Positions 1 to 8,991 are shown, numbered from the stretch's first letter. The stretch is DNA of 64,000 bases from Frondihabitans sp. 762G35 (GCF_002074055.1 NZ_CP014619.1:1674001-1738000), one strand, 5' to 3'. The notes: a model not told the origin generated them from the sequence alone. A program made the numbers and translations.

Positions 1-1
1 C

Positions 2-895
2 GGCTTCCTCTCCCCCTGGATCGACGACGCCGACGCGCGCGCCCGCCTCGAGCGGTACTCGGAGGCCGCGGGCGTCGACCTCGTCGAGCACGGCACCGTC
101 TCCGACGCCGACACCATCCGAGACACGGCCGTCGCCCAGCCGCTCATCGTGGCGGCGTCGCTCCTGACCGCCGACGCGCTCTTCGAACGGCTCGCCGACG
201 CGGGCGTCGAGCGCGAGCGGATCGCAGGAGTCGCGGGTCACTCGGTCGGCGAGTTCGCCGCCGCCGCGCTGGCCGGCGTCCTCACGGAGGCGGACGCCCT
301 CCGGCTCGTCGCCGTCCGCGCCCGCGCCATGGCCGAGGCCGCGGCCGCCGCCCCGAGCGGCATGAGCGCCGTCCTCGGCGCCGACGAGGCCGAGCTCCTG
401 GCGAAGCTCGACGACCTCGGGCTCTCCCCCGCGAACTACAACGGCGGTGGCCAGATCGTCGTCGCCGGCGACCTCGACGCGCTCGCCCGGCTGGCGGAGG
501 AGCCGCCGGCGAAGGCGCGCGTCATCCCGCTGCAGGTCGCGGGCGCGTTCCACACCCGGCACATGGAGCCGGCCGTCGCGCGGCTCCGCGAGGCCGCCTC
601 GGGTACGGCCGCCGCGGATCCTGCGACCGCCCTCTGGACCAACCGCGACGGCAGCCGCGTCACGAAAGGCGACGCCTTCGTCGACCTCCTCGTCGGCCAG
701 GTGTCGTCGCCCGTGCGCTGGGACAAGACCATGGAGTCGTTCGCCGAGGCCGGGATCACCGGCCTCATCGAGCTGGCCCCGGCCGGCGCCCTCACGGGCC
801 TCGCCCGTCGCGGCCTCAAGGGCGTCCCCACCGTCGCCATCAAGACCCCCGACGACCTCCGGGCCGCCGTCGACCTCCTGCAGGGAGCAGAATGA
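2..895 (+). CDS. fabD: malonyl-CoA:ACP transacylase, 5'-truncated by window edge
   Basis: Loads malonyl groups from CoA onto acyl carrier protein for type II fatty-acid synthesis in the cytoplasm. The reading frame is open from base 2, so the N-terminus lies outside the window. The nucleophile-elbow motif GHSVGEF (about bases 236-256) carries the catalytic Ser, and GAFHTRHM (about 541-564) carries the catalytic His. An N-terminal fragment with the family-typical GFLSPW is visible at the edge. The stop codon overlaps the fabH start (ATGA), so the two genes are translationally coupled at the head of the fabD-fabH-acpP-fabF cluster. Inside the gene, GGATCCTGC at 617 is one copy of the window-wide GCAGGATSC word. 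Confidence 0.95.
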   Translation, partial: GFLSPWIDDADARARLERYSEAAGVDLVEHGTVSDADTIRDTAVAQPLIVAASLLTADALFERLADAGVERERIAGVAGHSVGEFAAAALAGVLTEADALRLVAVRARAMAEAAAAAPSGMSAVLGADEAELLAKLDDLGLSPANYNGGGQIVVAGDLDALARLAEEPPAKARVIPLQVAGAFHTRHMEPAVARLREAASGTAAADPATALWTNRDGSRVTKGDAFVDLLVGQVSSPVRWDKTMESFAEAGITGLIELAPAGALTGLARRGLKGVPTVAIKTPDDLRAAVDLLQGAE

Positions 896-1902
896 CCAAC
901 CCCGTCCTCGCCCAGGCCCCCGGCCACGCTTTCACCCGCATACTCGGGATGGGCGCCGCCCGCGGCGACATCGTCGTGCCGAACGCCGACATCATCGAGC
1001 CGATCAACTCCTCCGACGAGTGGATCCGCCAGCGCACCGGCGTGATCACGCGAGTGCGGGCCAGCGCGGACGTGCAGGCCGTCGATCTGGCCGAGGTGGC
1101 GTCCGTCGAGGCGATCGCCAAGGCGGGCATCCGGCCGGAGCAGATCGGAGCGGTGCTGGTCTCGACGATCAGCAACACCGTGCCGACGCCGTCGATGGCG
1201 GCCCTGCTCGCCGAGCGCGTCGGCGCGAGCCCCGCCGCCGCCTACGACATCAGCGCCGCGTGCGCCGGCTACACCTACGGGATCGCCCAGGCCGACGCGC
1301 TGATCCGCGCGGGCCTCGCCGACTACGTCCTCGTCGTGGGGGCCGAGAAGCTCAGCGACATCATCGACCCGACCGACCGCTCCATCTCGTTCCTCCTGGC
1401 CGACGGTGCGGGCGCGGCGGTCGTCGGTCCCAGCGACTTCCCCGGCATCTCCCCCACCGTCTGGGGCTCCGACGGCTCGAAGTGGGACACCATCGGGATG
1501 ACGAACACCATCCCCGAGTACCGTCACGGCGCGGGCGACGTCGCGTGGCCCACCATCCGTCAGGAGGGCCCCACGGTCTTCCGCTGGGCGGTCTGGGAGA
1601 TGGCCAAGGTCGCCAAGCAGGCGCTCGAGAAGGCCGGCGTCACCGCCGACGACCTCGCCGCCTTCGTCCCGCACCAGGCCAACATGCGGATCGTCGACGA
1701 GTTCGCGAAGCAGCTGAAGCTGCCCGAGAGCGTCGTCATCGGCCGCGACATCGAGACGACCGGCAACACGTCCGCGGCGAGCATCCCGCTGGCCACCCAC
1801 CGCCTGCTCGAGGAGCACCCGGAGCTGAGCGGAGGCCTCGCCCTGCAGATCGGTTTCGGCGCGGGCCTCGTGTTCGGCGCCCAGGTCGTCGTCCTGCCCT
1901 GA
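892..1902 (+). CDS. fabH: beta-ketoacyl-ACP synthase III
   Basis: Condenses an acyl-CoA primer with malonyl-ACP to start fatty-acid chains. At 336 residues it has normal family length. The catalytic triad is complete: Cys124 in SAACAGYTYG, His261 in VPHQANMRI and Asn292 in GNTSAAS. It overlaps fabD by four bases and is followed, after about 100 bases holding a separate promoter, by acpP. Primer choice (branched or straight) cannot be read from the sequence; many actinobacterial FabH enzymes prefer branched short-chain acyl-CoAs. Confidence 0.96.
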   Translation: MTNPVLAQAPGHAFTRILGMGAARGDIVVPNADIIEPINSSDEWIRQRTGVITRVRASADVQAVDLAEVASVEAIAKAGIRPEQIGAVLVSTISNTVPTPSMAALLAERVGASPAAAYDISAACAGYTYGIAQADALIRAGLADYVLVVGAEKLSDIIDPTDRSISFLLADGAGAAVVGPSDFPGISPTVWGSDGSKWDTIGMTNTIPEYRHGAGDVAWPTIRQEGPTVFRWAVWEMAKVAKQALEKAGVTADDLAAFVPHQANMRIVDEFAKQLKLPESVVIGRDIETTGNTSAASIPLATHRLLEEHPELSGGLALQIGFGAGLVFGAQVVVLP

Positions 1903-1947
1903 ACGGGCCCTCGATCCATCCGGGCGCGCGCCCCGCGCACCCCCGCC

Positions 1948-1978
1948 GTGACCGTGCAATAGGATTTACCCCGGTCAC
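1948..1978 (+). promoter_or_regulatory. candidate internal promoter with inverted repeat ahead of acpP
   Basis: A -10-like TAGGAT sits at 1960-1965 between the arms of an inverted repeat, GTGACCG (1948-1954) and CGGTCAC (1972-1978), perfect over 7 bases with a 17-base gap. No convincing -35 is visible. The placement suggests a regulated promoter that gives acpP its own transcript inside the fab cluster. The identity of a binding protein is unknown; a FasR-type fatty-acid regulator would be one candidate, by inference only. Confidence 0.45.
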
Positions 1979-2004
1979 AACGACACTCAAGGAGAGAGAA
2001 CACA

Positions 2005-2253
2005 ATGGCACAGTCCACCGAAGAAGTCCTGGCCGGCCTGGCCGAGCTCATCAACGACGAGACCGGTATCGCTGCCGACACCGTCGAGCTTGACAAGTCG
2101 TTCACCGACGACCTCGACATCGACTCCATCTCGATGATGACCATCGTGGTCAACGCCGAAGAGAAGTTCGACGTCAAGATCCCCGACGACGAGGTCAAGA
2201 ACCTCAAGACCGTCGGCGACGCTGTGACCTTCATCACCAAGGCGCAGGGCTAA
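2005..2253 (+). CDS. acpP: acyl carrier protein
   Basis: Carries the growing acyl chain on a 4'-phosphopantetheine arm. The protein has 82 residues and is acidic. The attachment Ser is Ser41 in DLDIDSIS; the motif is DSI rather than the commoner DSL, as often seen in actinobacterial ACPs. A strong ribosome site AAGGAGAGA lies about 8 bases before the ATG. The gene has its own candidate promoter upstream and a strong hairpin followed by T-rich sequence downstream, consistent with higher expression than its fab neighbours. Confidence 0.97.
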   Translation: MAQSTEEVLAGLAELINDETGIAADTVELDKSFTDDLDIDSISMMTIVVNAEEKFDVKIPDDEVKNLKTVGDAVTFITKAQG

Positions 2254-2264
2254 TCGTCCTACTG

Positions 2265-2300
2265 CTCGGCCCGCGCTTCCCGGCGCGGGCCGAGTTCTTT
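2265..2300 (+). terminator. intrinsic terminator or attenuator between acpP and fabF
   Basis: A perfect 12-bp stem, CTCGGCCCGCGC (2265-2276) and GCGCGGGCCGAG (2283-2294) with a 6-base loop, is followed by TTCTTT. It lies 11 bases after the acpP stop and before fabF. Partial read-through would leave acpP more abundant than fabF from the same operon. Confidence 0.8.
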
Positions 2301-2347
2301 GTGCGGCCCACGGCACCCGTGATCCGCGTCCTCGAGGAGATTTCGTC

Positions 2348-3583
2348 ATGACCAAGAAGATCGTCGTCACCGGTATCGGTGCCACCACCCCGCTCGGCGG
2401 GACACTGCCCGACAGCTGGGCCGCCCTGCTCGCCAAGGAGTCGGGCATCTCCACCATCGAGCACGAGTGGGTCGCCCGCTACGAGCTCGCCATCGACTTC
2501 GCCGGGCAGGTGCGCGTTCCCGCCGCCGAGGTGCTCACCCGGCAGGAGACCAAGCGGCTCGATCCGAGCAGCCAGCTCGCCCTGATCGCCGCGCGCGAGG
2601 CGTGGGCCGACGCCGGCTCCCCCGAGGTCGTCCCGGAGCGCTTCCTGGTCGACTGGGCCACCGGCATCGGCGGTATCTGGACCCTCACCGACGCGATGGA
2701 CACCCTCCGCGAGAAGGGCCCCCGACGGGTCCTGCCGATGACGGTCCCGATGCTGATGCCCAACGGGCCGGCCGCTGCGGTCTCGATGGACCTCGGCGCG
2801 CGCGCAGGAGCCCGGACCGTCGTGTCCGCGTGCGCCTCCAGCACCGAGTCCATCGTCAACGCCTACGAGCACCTGCAGGCCGGTCACGCCGACATCGTGA
2901 TCACCGGAGGTGCCGAGGCGGCCATCCACCCTCTGCCGCTCGCCGCGTTCGCGTCGATGCACGCCCTGTCGTCGCGGATCGACGATCCCGCCACCGCGTC
3001 GCGTCCCTACGACGTCACCCGCGACGGGTTCGTCCTGGGCGAGGGCAGCGCCGCGCTCGTCCTCGAGACCGAGGAGCACGCCCTGGCCCGAGGGGCCCGC
3101 ATCTACGCCGAGGTCCTCGGCGGCGGCGTGACGAGCGATGCGTTCCACATCACCGCTCCCGACCCCGAGGGCACAGGAGCCGCCCGTGCGGTCATCGAGG
3201 CCCTCTCGGCCTCCGGTGTCGCCCGCGAGCAGGTCGTGCACATCAACGCGCACGCGACGTCCACCCCCGTGGGCGACATCGCCGAGTACCACGCCCTGAA
3301 GCGGGTCTTCGGCGACCACCTGCCCTCGATCGCCGTCTCGGCGACCAAGGCCTCGACCGGTCACCTCCTCGGTGGAGCGGGAGCCCTCGAGGCGGCCTTC
3401 ACCGTGATGGCCCTCCACACGAAGACGGCGCCGCCGACGATCAACACGACCGAGAAGGACGCCGAGATCGACATCGACCTCGTCACGGAGCCGCGGGCCC
3501 TGCCCGACGGAGAGCTCGTCGCGATCTCCACCTCGTTCGGCTTCGGCGGACACAACGCGGTCATCGCGTTCCGTTCCGTCTGA
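2348..3583 (+). CDS. fabF: beta-ketoacyl-ACP synthase II
   Basis: Elongates acyl-ACP by decarboxylative condensation with malonyl-ACP. The protein has 411 residues, the normal length for KAS II. The Cys-His-His triad is complete: Cys162 in VSACASSTES, His302 in NAHATSTPVGD and His339 in STGHLLGGAG. The closing glycine-rich SFGFGGHNA motif is present. It is the last gene of the cluster and ends at a strong bidirectional-looking hairpin, after which the strand of transcription changes. A ribosome site CGAGGAGATTTC precedes the ATG. Confidence 0.96.
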   Translation: MTKKIVVTGIGATTPLGGTLPDSWAALLAKESGISTIEHEWVARYELAIDFAGQVRVPAAEVLTRQETKRLDPSSQLALIAAREAWADAGSPEVVPERFLVDWATGIGGIWTLTDAMDTLREKGPRRVLPMTVPMLMPNGPAAAVSMDLGARAGARTVVSACASSTESIVNAYEHLQAGHADIVITGGAEAAIHPLPLAAFASMHALSSRIDDPATASRPYDVTRDGFVLGEGSAALVLETEEHALARGARIYAEVLGGGVTSDAFHITAPDPEGTGAARAVIEALSASGVAREQVVHINAHATSTPVGDIAEYHALKRVFGDHLPSIAVSATKASTGHLLGGAGALEAAFTVMALHTKTAPPTINTTEKDAEIDIDLVTEPRALPDGELVAISTSFGFGGHNAVIAFRSV

Positions 3584-3626
3584 GTCCGCGCGCTGGGGCC
3601 CGGAGTTCCGGGCGCCTCCGACGTAC

Positions 3627-3663
3627 CGAAGGCCGGTCCCCCTCGCGGGGTGACCGGCCTTCG
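3627..3663. terminator. strong hairpin terminator after fabF
   Basis: Arms CGAAGGCCGGTC (3627-3638) and GACCGGCCTTCG (3652-3663) are perfect over 12 bases. The inner part CCCC-TCGC-GGGG extends the stem to 16 pairs with one bulged T. It separates the convergent fabF and DUF3145 genes and probably serves both. Confidence 0.85.
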
Positions 3664-3739
3664 TCTTGCGCCTGACCCAGTTCTCAGCCGGATCGGCACG
3701 TGGAGCAGTCGCGGAAGCGTGTGGGGAGGGAAGGGTGCG

Positions 3740-4273
3740 TCAGCCGACCTTGTGGAGCCAGGCGACGGCGTTGCCCTCGCCCGCGTGCCGGAAGGCCTCG
3801 AGCTCATCGTCCCAGGCCTGGCCGAGGGCCAGACGGAGCTCACGGTGGAGCTCCAGCGCGTTCGAACCGGCGATCTCCATGGCGTACCGGACGCGGTCCT
3901 CCGGGATCACGGTGTTGCCGACGGAGTCGGTCTGCGCGAAGAAGACGCCGAGGTCGGGCGTGTGCATCCAGCGCCCACCGTCGTTGCCGGCGCTCGGATC
4001 CTCCGTCACCTCGTAGCGCAGGTGCTCCCAGCCCCGGAGGGCGGAGGCGATCTGCGCGCCGGTGCCGGCGGGACCCTCCCAGTAGAACTCAGCGCGAAGC
4101 GAGCCCTTGAGGACGGGCTGCTCACTCCAGGTGAAGTTCACGGCCCGGCCGATGGCTCGACCAGTAGCCCACTCGACGTGCGGGCTCAAAGCGCGAGGAG
4201 ACGAATGGACGAAAAGGACGCCCCGCGCGCTCGACGCAGTCTTCGGTTGTGCGGTTGTGTACTGCTCAGCCAC
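3740..4273 (-). CDS. DUF3145 family protein
   Basis: A 177-residue protein of unknown function. It matches the DUF3145 family, which is conserved in Actinobacteria and typically lies next to the fab cluster, as here. Recognisable stretches are RGVLFVHSSPRALSPHVEWA near the N-terminus and the acidic, tryptophan-bearing C-terminus (LALGQAWDDELEAFRHAGEG). There is no signal peptide or membrane segment. The GTG start is supported by GGAGGAAAC just upstream. Neighbourhood suggests a link to lipid or envelope metabolism, but this is inference. Confidence 0.85.
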   Translation of the reverse strand: MAEQYTTAQPKTASSARGVLFVHSSPRALSPHVEWATGRAIGRAVNFTWSEQPVLKGSLRAEFYWEGPAGTGAQIASALRGWEHLRYEVTEDPSAGNDGGRWMHTPDLGVFFAQTDSVGNTVIPEDRVRYAMEIAGSNALELHRELRLALGQAWDDELEAFRHAGEGNAVAWLHKVG

Positions 4274-4393
4274 GTTTCCTCCATTCGGTTCAGGTGCGAC
4301 TTCCCCATCGACCTGTGAATGGAAATACGTGTGGCTTCGTGAATTATGACCGATTCGATAACGAAATCACAACCATGTGATTTCTGAGCGTCG

Positions 4394-6028
4394 TCATTTC
4401 GCGTCGGCGTAGGTGGTGACCACGGCGACGGTGACCGGAAAACGCACCGGGGCCCGTCCGAACAGGAGCCTGCCGGCCTCGGCGGCGGCCTCCTCGACGA
4501 GCGCCGCCACGGCCTCCGCGGACTCCACGGGCGCGTGGATCACCACCTCGTCGTGGAGGAAGAAGACCAGGTGCGGATCGTCCGCTCCGGTGCCGAAGCG
4601 CCGGCCGAGTTCGCGGCGCAGGATGCCCAGCCAGCAGAGCGCCCACTCGGCGGCGGTGCCCTGCACGACGAAGTTGCGGGTGAAGCGACCCCAGGCGCGC
4701 ATCCCGCTGTCGGCCTGGGCCCGCCCGTTCTCGGGGGGAAGCTCGTCGACCATCGAGCCCGGTGGCGGCGAGCTCCGGCCGAGGAACGTCGACACCACCC
4801 CACCCTGCTCGCCCACGCGCGCCGCCTCCTCGACGAGCGCGATCGCCCTCGGGAAGGCCCGAGCGAGTCTCGGCAGGAGCCGGCCGCCGTCGCCCTGGGT
4901 CGCGCCGTACATGGCCCCGAGCATCGCGACCTTCGCCTCCGCGCGCGTCGCCACGGCTCCGGAGGCGACGATGCCCTCGTAGAGGTCGCCGTCTCCGGCA
5001 CGGGCCATCGCCTCGTCGTGGGCGAGGGCCGTCAGGATGCGCGGCTCCAGCTGCGACGCGTCCGCGACCACGAGCGTCCAGCCCGGGTCGGCCACGACGG
5101 CGCCGCGCACGGCACGCGGGAGCTGCAGGGCTCCCCCGCCGCTCGTCCCCCAGCGGCCGGTCGCCGCGCCCGCCGGGACGTACTCGGGCCGGAATCGTCC
5201 GCCGACGACCCAGGCGTCGAGCCAGGCCCAGCCGTTGGCCACGAGGAGCCGCTGCATCTTCTTGTAGCGGAGGAGGGGCTCGATGGCGGGGTGCTCGAGG
5301 CGGCTGAGCTCCCACTGCCGGGTGGAGGTGACCTGGAGGCCGGCGGCGCGGAGGGCCCGGACCAGTTCAGCCGGGGAGTCGGGGTTGAGGTCGGGGGCGT
5401 CGAGGGCGAGGCGGACCTCGGTCAGGGCCTCCTGCAGGAGCTGCGGTCTCTCCCCCGGGGCGGGTCGCGGGCCGAGGCGGTCGGCGAGGAGCGCGTCGTG
5501 CCGGTCGGCCGACCAGGGGATCCCGCGCCGGCGCATCTCGACGGCGATGAGCGCCCCGGTCGACTCCGCGGCCGTGAGGAGCTCGAGGCCAGCTCGGCCC
5601 GGCGACGCCTCGATGGCGCTGCGCTGCGCGAGGAACTCGGCCAGCGGATCCGGCAGCGACTCCGGCTCGACCACGAAGAGCGCGGTGGAGTCGACGATCG
5701 CGCCCTGCGGGACGTCCCACGGGCCCCGGGTGGCCCCGTGGATCGGAGTGCCACGCGTCGCGGCGGACAGCCGCAGGATCGCGTGGCACAGCCGGAGATC
5801 GACGCAGCGCTCGACGCGGAGCCCCTGTTCGAGCAGTCGCGGGTACCACTTCGCGGTGTCGTCCCAGACCCACCTGGTCGCCGTGGCCTCGCCGATGCGG
5901 ATCGTCTCCGCGAGTTCCGCCCCGGACACCCGGGTCGTCGACGTCGCCACCAGACCGCCGGCGTCGTCGCGGGCGATCGCCGTGACCTCGACCGTCTCGT
6001 CGGGGAGCCGGACGAGCAGGGTGAACAT
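4394..6028 (-). CDS. family A DNA polymerase-like protein (exonuclease-polymerase type, no 5' nuclease)
   Basis: A 544-residue protein related to the C-terminal two thirds of DNA polymerase I. Polymerase motif A is DASQLEPRILTALAHD, motif B has AKVAMLGAMYGATQGD with the Lys and Tyr-Gly, and motif C is FFLHDEVV. The 5' nuclease domain is absent and the N-terminal exonuclease-like part is weakly conserved. Such short proteins are annotated in Actinobacteria as bifunctional 3'-5' exonuclease/DNA polymerase and exist beside a full-length polA. The ATG at 6028 was chosen because a -10-like TACACT ends 7 bases before it (leaderless) and the residues after it begin the domain; the frame stays open upstream. 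Its role is probably in repair. Confidence 0.85.
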   Translation of the reverse strand: MFTLLVRLPDETVEVTAIARDDAGGLVATSTTRVSGAELAETIRIGEATATRWVWDDTAKWYPRLLEQGLRVERCVDLRLCHAILRLSAATRGTPIHGATRGPWDVPQGAIVDSTALFVVEPESLPDPLAEFLAQRSAIEASPGRAGLELLTAAESTGALIAVEMRRRGIPWSADRHDALLADRLGPRPAPGERPQLLQEALTEVRLALDAPDLNPDSPAELVRALRAAGLQVTSTRQWELSRLEHPAIEPLLRYKKMQRLLVANGWAWLDAWVVGGRFRPEYVPAGAATGRWGTSGGGALQLPRAVRGAVVADPGWTLVVADASQLEPRILTALAHDEAMARAGDGDLYEGIVASGAVATRAEAKVAMLGAMYGATQGDGGRLLPRLARAFPRAIALVEEAARVGEQGGVVSTFLGRSSPPPGSMVDELPPENGRAQADSGMRAWGRFTRNFVVQGTAAEWALCWLGILRRELGRRFGTGADDPHLVFFLHDEVVIHAPVESAEAVAALVEEAAAEAGRLLFGRAPVRFPVTVAVVTTYADAK

Positions 6029-6071
6029 GCGTTCGAGTGTAGGTGCTGGTGTCGACTCGTGCGGCTGCCGA

Positions 6072-6911
6072 CTACTCGTGCAGAATCGAGCCGTCCGTCG
6101 CGAGAACGTTCTTCTCGCCGGCCTCGATCGGGACCGGGAAGCGGTTCTGCTTCGGTGGGATGGGGCAGTTGAAGTTGTACGAGAACGCGCAGGGAGGCAG
6201 CACGGCGCGGTTGAAGTCGAGCACGATCGTGCCGTCGCCGGCGGGCTCGGCGAAGAGGAAGCGACCCACGGAGTAGGTCGTGTCGCCGTTCGTCGCGTCG
6301 CCGAAGACGAGCTGGACGCGGGACCCTTCGCCCGTGGGGAACGCGGCGAGCTCGTAGTCGACGCCGTCGAGGCTGAACCGGATGAGGCCCGGGAGGGGCT
6401 TCGGGCGCGAGAGGTCGAGGTCTTTCTGGTGGCGGATGTCGACCTCGGTCCCGTCGGGCGTCGGGACGAACTCGGCCGTGACGACCCACCGCGGGTCGAA
6501 GGGGAACGAGTCGATCGACCCGAAGGCGCGCACGGCCTCCGAGGTGGGATCCCACACGCGGAGGGCGTAAGAGGACCGGTCGTCGTTGGCGATGACGGTG
6601 CCGGTGGCGCCGCCGTCGAAGCGGACCCGCGACGGGTTGACGGCGTCGTCGCCGGCGACGTGGACCGTGCCGTCGACGGGGCTGCCGTCGACCACGATGC
6701 CGTCGGCCGGAGACGCGGTGACTCGGAGACCGCCGAGGCCCGTCGGAGCGGGCGCCCAGACTCCCGGGACTCCCCAGATCGGCTGCTCGGAGTCGACCCA
6801 CTGAGTGTTGGTGAGCGCCAGGGGGCCCTGCGCCGAGACGGCACGCTCGCGGCGTCGCTCGTGGAATGCGGCGAGGTCGGCGCGGGCGCTGTCGGTGGAC
6901 ATGTCGGTCAT
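6072..6911 (-). CDS. DUF1684 family protein
   Basis: About 279 residues matching DUF1684. The family-typical C-terminal half includes the cysteine- and phenylalanine-rich stretch PPCAFSYNFNCPIPPKQNRF and the later PVPIEAGEK. No transmembrane segment is visible. Function is unknown; the domain is widespread in Actinobacteria and in halophilic archaea. Two close ATG codons (6911 and 6902) are possible starts and neither has a convincing ribosome site. It ends about 40 bases upstream of the polymerase-like gene on the same strand. Confidence 0.8.
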   Translation of the reverse strand: MTDMSTDSARADLAAFHERRRERAVSAQGPLALTNTQWVDSEQPIWGVPGVWAPAPTGLGGLRVTASPADGIVVDGSPVDGTVHVAGDDAVNPSRVRFDGGATGTVIANDDRSSYALRVWDPTSEAVRAFGSIDSFPFDPRWVVTAEFVPTPDGTEVDIRHQKDLDLSRPKPLPGLIRFSLDGVDYELAAFPTGEGSRVQLVFGDATNGDTTYSVGRFLFAEPAGDGTIVLDFNRAVLPPCAFSYNFNCPIPPKQNRFPVPIEAGEKNVLATDGSILHE

Positions 6912-6970
6912 GGTGGGGTGAACGTATCCCGTGCCCCCGACATTTCCGACGGCCCGAACATCGTCGGGCA

Positions 6971-7594
6971 TCACTCGGCCGTCAGTCGCCGGAGCTGCTC
7001 CGCGAAGGGGACGACGTCGGCGAAGGGGTCCTGGTCCCGGGTCTCGTGCTGCGCCACGAGGTCGGCGAGCTGCTCGGCAGCACGCGCGACGCGATCGGGC
7101 AGCGTCGTGCTCGTCTCGTCGCCCGAGCCCCAGTCCTCCGACGCCGCGAAGACCCCGAGCGGGACGACGACGGCGCGGAGGTACGAGAACAGCGGCCGCA
7201 GGGCGAGGTCCAGCACCAGCGAGTGCCGAGCCGTCCCCGCCGTGGCGCCGATCAGGACCGGTACGGAGTCGAGGGAGTCCTTGTCGATCACGTCGAAGAA
7301 TGACTTGAAGAGGCCGCTGTACGACGCCGTGAAGACGGGCGTGACCGCGATGACGCCGTCGGCGCCCGTCACGGTGTCGATGGCGGCCCGGAGCGCAGGA
7401 GGCGCGAAGCCGGTGAGCAGGTTGTCGGTGATGTCGTGGGCCAGGTCGCGCAGTTCCACGACCTCGACCTCTACGGGGATGCCGCGTCCCGCGAGGGAGC
7501 GCACGGCCGCCTCGGCGAGGCGGTCCGCGAGGAGACGGGTGGACGAGGGCTGGCTGAGGCCGGCCGTGACGACGGCGAGGCGCTTCGGGGTCAT
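6971..7594 (-). CDS. LLM-partnered FMN reductase (CE1759-like)
   Basis: NAD(P)H-dependent FMN reductase of the flavodoxin-like fold, about 207 residues. The N-terminal VVTAGLSQPSSTRLLADRL supplies the flavin phosphate-binding loop and VTPVFTASYSGLFKSFFDVI is the conserved flavin-contact segment. It most likely delivers reduced FMN to the luciferase-like monooxygenase encoded just upstream, whose stop is about 20 bases before this start. The ATG at 7594 is preferred over 7603 because AGGA lies 8 bases before it; that AGGA is itself part of a GCAGGATGC word covering the upstream ATG. Family assignment follows the known CE1758/CE1759 pairing. Confidence 0.82.
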   Translation of the reverse strand: MTPKRLAVVTAGLSQPSSTRLLADRLAEAAVRSLAGRGIPVEVEVVELRDLAHDITDNLLTGFAPPALRAAIDTVTGADGVIAVTPVFTASYSGLFKSFFDVIDKDSLDSVPVLIGATAGTARHSLVLDLALRPLFSYLRAVVVPLGVFAASEDWGSGDETSTTLPDRVARAAEQLADLVAQHETRDQDPFADVVPFAEQLRRLTAE

Positions 7595-7613
7595 GTCGGG
7601 CATCCTGCGTTCT

Positions 7614-8735
7614 CTAGAGGGCCGGGACCGCGGCGGCCTCGCGGCGCGCTGCGACGAGGGAGTCGTGGGTGGGGGCGTCCGGGACGTGGGCGGGCCGGTT
7701 CGTCGCGAACTCGCGGCGGAGGACCGGCACCACCTCGGAGCCGAGCAGGTCGAGCTGCTCGAGGACCGTCTTGAGGGGAAGCCCGGCGTGGTCGATGAGG
7801 AAGAGCTGGCGCTGGTAGTCGCCGACGTAGTCGCGGAAACCGAGGGTCTTGTCGATGACCTCCTGCGGGCTGCCGACCGTGAGGGGCGTCTGCGCCGTGA
7901 AGTCCTCGAGCGACGGGCCGTGGCCGTAGACGGGGGCGTTGTCGAAGTAGGGCCGGAACGTCTTCACGGCGTCCTGCGAGTTCTTCGCCAGGAACACCTG
8001 GCCGCCGAGCCCGACGATCGCCTGGTCGGCGCTGCCGTGACCGTAGTGCTCGAAACACTCCCGGTAGAGGCGGACCATCTGCTCGGTGTGCGAGGCGGGC
8101 CAGAAGATGTGGTTGGCGAAGAAGCCGTCGCCGTAGAACGCGGCCTGCTCGGCGATCTCGGGCGAGCGGATCGACCCGTGCCAGACGAACGGCGCGACGT
8201 CGTCGAGGGGACGAGGCGTCGCCGTGAAGCCCTGGAGCGGCGTGCGGAAGTGGCCCTTCCAGTCGACGACCTCCTCGGTCCAGAGGCGGTGGAGGAGGGC
8301 GTAGTTCTCGATGGCGAGGTTGATGCCCTGGCGGATGTCCTTGCCGAACCAGGGGTAGACCGGGCCGGTGTTGCCCCGGCCGAGGGTGATGTCGACGCGG
8401 CCGTCGGCGAGGTGCTGGAGGAGCGCGTAGTCCTCGGCCAGCTTCACCGGGTCGTTCGTGGTGATCAGGGCGGTCGCGGTCGAGAGCAGGAGGCGCTCGG
8501 TCTTGGCCGCGATCAGCGCCAGGAGCGTCGTGGTCGACGAGTTGACGAACGGCGGGTTGTGGTGCTCACCCGCAGCGAAGACGTCGAGGCCGACCTCCTC
8601 GGCGTGCGTGGCGATCGTCACGAGCGCCTTAAGTCGCTCGTGCTCGGTCGGGGTGACGCCCGTCGTCGGATCGGTCGTGATGTCGCCGACCGAGAAGACG
8701 CCGAACTGCATTCCGCTGCCGCCTGTGTTGTCCAT
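7614..8735 (-). CDS. LLM-class flavin-dependent oxidoreductase (CE1758-like)
   Basis: A bacterial luciferase-like (TIM-barrel) monooxygenase of about 373 residues. Typical segments are FGVFSVGDI at the N-terminus, VFAAGEHHNPPF, the RVDITLGRGNTGPVYPWFG strand-loop and VWHGSIRSPEIAEQAA. The substrate is unknown. It forms an operon with the FMN reductase gene 20 bases downstream, which fits a two-component monooxygenase. The ATG at 8735 is chosen because a -10-like TAGGGT lies 7 bases before it, implying a leaderless mRNA; a GTG three codons upstream is possible. Confidence 0.85.
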   Translation of the reverse strand: MDNTGGSGMQFGVFSVGDITTDPTTGVTPTEHERLKALVTIATHAEEVGLDVFAAGEHHNPPFVNSSTTTLLALIAAKTERLLLSTATALITTNDPVKLAEDYALLQHLADGRVDITLGRGNTGPVYPWFGKDIRQGINLAIENYALLHRLWTEEVVDWKGHFRTPLQGFTATPRPLDDVAPFVWHGSIRSPEIAEQAAFYGDGFFANHIFWPASHTEQMVRLYRECFEHYGHGSADQAIVGLGGQVFLAKNSQDAVKTFRPYFDNAPVYGHGPSLEDFTAQTPLTVGSPQEVIDKTLGFRDYVGDYQRQLFLIDHAGLPLKTVLEQLDLLGSEVVPVLRREFATNRPAHVPDAPTHDSLVAARREAAAVPAL

Positions 8736-8991
8736 GTCGTCCACCCTATCTCAAGTCAATGCGTTTGCATGTATTGGGGTAACGGCGGGTGGGCGGTGAC
8801 TATTCCCGAGCGCGGCCGCGACGCTGTCGCCGAGCCGGGTGTCGCTTCGGCAGGAGATTCGCCCCGGGCATCCTGCGCGAGGAGCCTCCCGGGGGCGATG
8901 TCCTGCTGAAGCCCGTTGTTGCGGCCGCATCTCCTGCGCAGGCGTCGTACCCTCCTGCTGAAGCGCCGGTCCCACCTCTGCTAATCGGTGA

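Noticed and set aside
617-625. Reading the repeated GGATCC core as restriction-site (GGATCC) enrichment
   Set aside because: About half or more of the copies have GATGC rather than GATCC, so the common part is GCAGGAT, not the GGATCC palindrome.
5283-8909. A 1208-codon plus-strand frame opposite the polymerase, DUF1684 and LLM genes
   Set aside because: Composition is typical of an antisense frame in high-GC DNA, with no motifs and no start signal.
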